Part shown: one piece after another, positions 14,002-14,663 of the stretch
Numbering within the stretch: position 1 is the stretch's first letter
Layout: every line of letters starts with the position of its first letter
Assembly: GCA_946401765.1 (NCBI GenBank)
Contig: CAMIVJ010000028.1
Location: 1 to 14,663 of the forward strand
Source: an uncultured bacterium
GTDB taxonomy: Bacteria > Verrucomicrobiota > Kiritimatiellia > RFP12 > UBA1067
Direction of reading: 5' to 3'
Length of the DNA stretch: 14,663 bases
Position numbers and translations under genes: made by a program
The notes under the pieces: generated by a model
What the model was told of the DNA's origin: nothing
Seen by the model: only the letters and a program-made list of their open reading frames with translations
The model's database searches: none

Positions 14002-14663
14002 ATGGCAAGAAAGAACAGGATGTCAATACCAGACGCATTCTACCACGTGACCACGCGCATCGCGCACAGGGAGATGCTGCTCGCCGGCGAAGCGGTGAAG
14101 GACAGGATCATGGAGATCATCTACAGCACGGCGATCTTCTCCGGCGTGGAGGTCTACGCATGGTGCATAATGGACAACCACCTCCACATCCTCGTGCACG
14201 TGCCGAAGGTGCCCTGGGAGCTCTGGACAGAGGAGGGCCATGAGCCCGACGCGTACGCGTTCGGCATGCGGCCGCCCGAGTGCCGCGAGCCGATGTGGCC
14301 CAGCCCGTCCACGGGGACAGTCCCCCGGCCGCGTCCGGCCGTCGGCTTCACGCTCGAAGACGACGAGTTCGTGGAGAGGCTCGCCGGCATCTACGGCCGC
14401 GAGCGCGCCGAGAGGAGGGTTGACAGCTGGCACAGGCTCGAGGAGGCCGGCTGCGCGGAGAGGGCCATGGCCGACAGGGAGCGCCTCTGCAGGCGCATGT
14501 ACAACATATCGCAGTTCATGAAGACGCTGAAGGAGCGCGTGACGCGCATCTTCAACTCCCCGCGGGGAAAGGCCGGGCACGAGGGCGCGCTGTGGCAGGG
14601 ACGCTTCCACAGCGGAGTCGTGGAGCCGACGGCTGCGGTTCTGGCGGTCGTCGCCGCCTACAT
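14002..14663 (+). CDS. Y1/HUH (RAYT-like) transposase, C-terminus beyond window
   Basis: 220 residues are visible and the frame is still open at the window edge. MSIPDAFYHVTTRI is the usual N-terminal strand of Y1_Tnp (IS200/REP-associated) proteins. IMDNHLHILVHVP (56-68) holds the metal-binding HUH motif at His60 and His62. MYNISQFMKTLKERVTRIFN (166-185) and GALWQGRFHSGVVE (195-208) match the C-terminal family motifs. The family normally has a catalytic Tyr in the R-Y-T-x-x-F-N-like helix; here that position appears to be Val180, so single-strand DNA cleavage may be lost or use another Tyr (for example Tyr167). Between the two conserved blocks is a long insertion (about 72-165) containing an in-frame copy of the GGGGACWGTCCCC palindrome. 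The start at 14002 has AAGG upstream; an ATG at 13986 is in another frame. Confidence 0.8.
   Translation, partial: MARKNRMSIPDAFYHVTTRIAHREMLLAGEAVKDRIMEIIYSTAIFSGVEVYAWCIMDNHLHILVHVPKVPWELWTEEGHEPDAYAFGMRPPECREPMWPSPSTGTVPRPRPAVGFTLEDDEFVERLAGIYGRERAERRVDSWHRLEEAGCAERAMADRERLCRRMYNISQFMKTLKERVTRIFNSPRGKAGHEGALWQGRFHSGVVEPTAAVLAVVAAY
14313..14325 (+). repeat. In-frame GGGGACAGTCCCC palindrome inside the transposase-like gene
   Basis: Identical to the copy at 13798-13810. It is read as part of the peptide STGTVPRP (about residues 103-110), in a Pro/Arg-rich stretch of the variable insertion between the HUH motif and the C-terminal motifs, where it should be tolerated. Confidence 0.85.

Noticed and set aside
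14023..14610. Minus-strand open frame of 195 codons opposite the transposase-like gene
   Set aside because: It is a shadow; the plus strand holds clear Y1_Tnp motifs in an uninterrupted frame.

Overview
The window is GC-rich and densely coded. It looks like part of a gut- or rumen-type PVC-superphylum genome (Lentisphaerota/Kiritimatiellota-like). That is inference, resting on the combination of type III secretion (T3SS) chaperone-like genes, secreted polysaccharide-degrading enzymes and a REP-associated-type transposase with its own palindromic repeats. No rRNA, tRNA or other taxonomic marker is present.

Left part (1-3485, minus strand): one operon reading right to left. It holds an uncharacterised 650-aa protein with a possible kinase-like C-terminal half, an exported thioredoxin-fold protein with a CGWC site, and the start of a GH38/alpha-mannosidase-like enzyme that runs off the left edge. 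The genes are 11 nt apart and then overlap by ATGA. A consensus extended -10 (TGCTATAAT) lies so close to the first ATG that its mRNA should be almost leaderless.

Middle (3486-7583): a mosaic. A plus-strand gene with a strong ribosome binding site (ATG at 3666) encodes about 108 residues resembling the N-terminus of the giant protein described below. It is then cut off at about 3990, six bases before the stop codon of a convergent alginate-lyase-superfamily gene. That lyase follows an orphan C-terminal piece of a GH127/DUF1680-type enzyme that has its own promoter. A 64-bp element of three small hairpins occurs twice (3540-3603 and 5882-5945, 61/64 identical). A clan GH-A glycoside hydrolase (6045-7583) follows.

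Right-middle (7602-13251, minus strand): the most interesting locus. A 1571-aa, almost wholly helical protein with no signal peptide or transmembrane segment is followed by two small acidic proteins with the size, position and motif pattern of CesT-type T3SS chaperones (TAATG overlap, then a 4-nt gap). I read this as a giant candidate T3SS effector with two dedicated chaperones. The GH-A enzyme starts 18 nt further on and may share the transcript. The giant gene and its truncated paralogue carry the same upstream box, TGTGTAAACAG, exactly 31 nt before each ATG. A TGYAACC element lies at the same distance upstream of the box in both, a layout like an ECF-sigma promoter.

Right end (13252-14663): about 800 bp of mostly non-coding, repeat-rich DNA (24-bp, 15-bp and 16-bp tandem repeats and several GGGGACWGTCCCC palindromes). 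It leads into a plus-strand Y1/HUH transposase-like gene cut by the window edge. One copy of the palindrome sits in frame inside that gene, and the position where the catalytic tyrosine is expected appears to hold valine.
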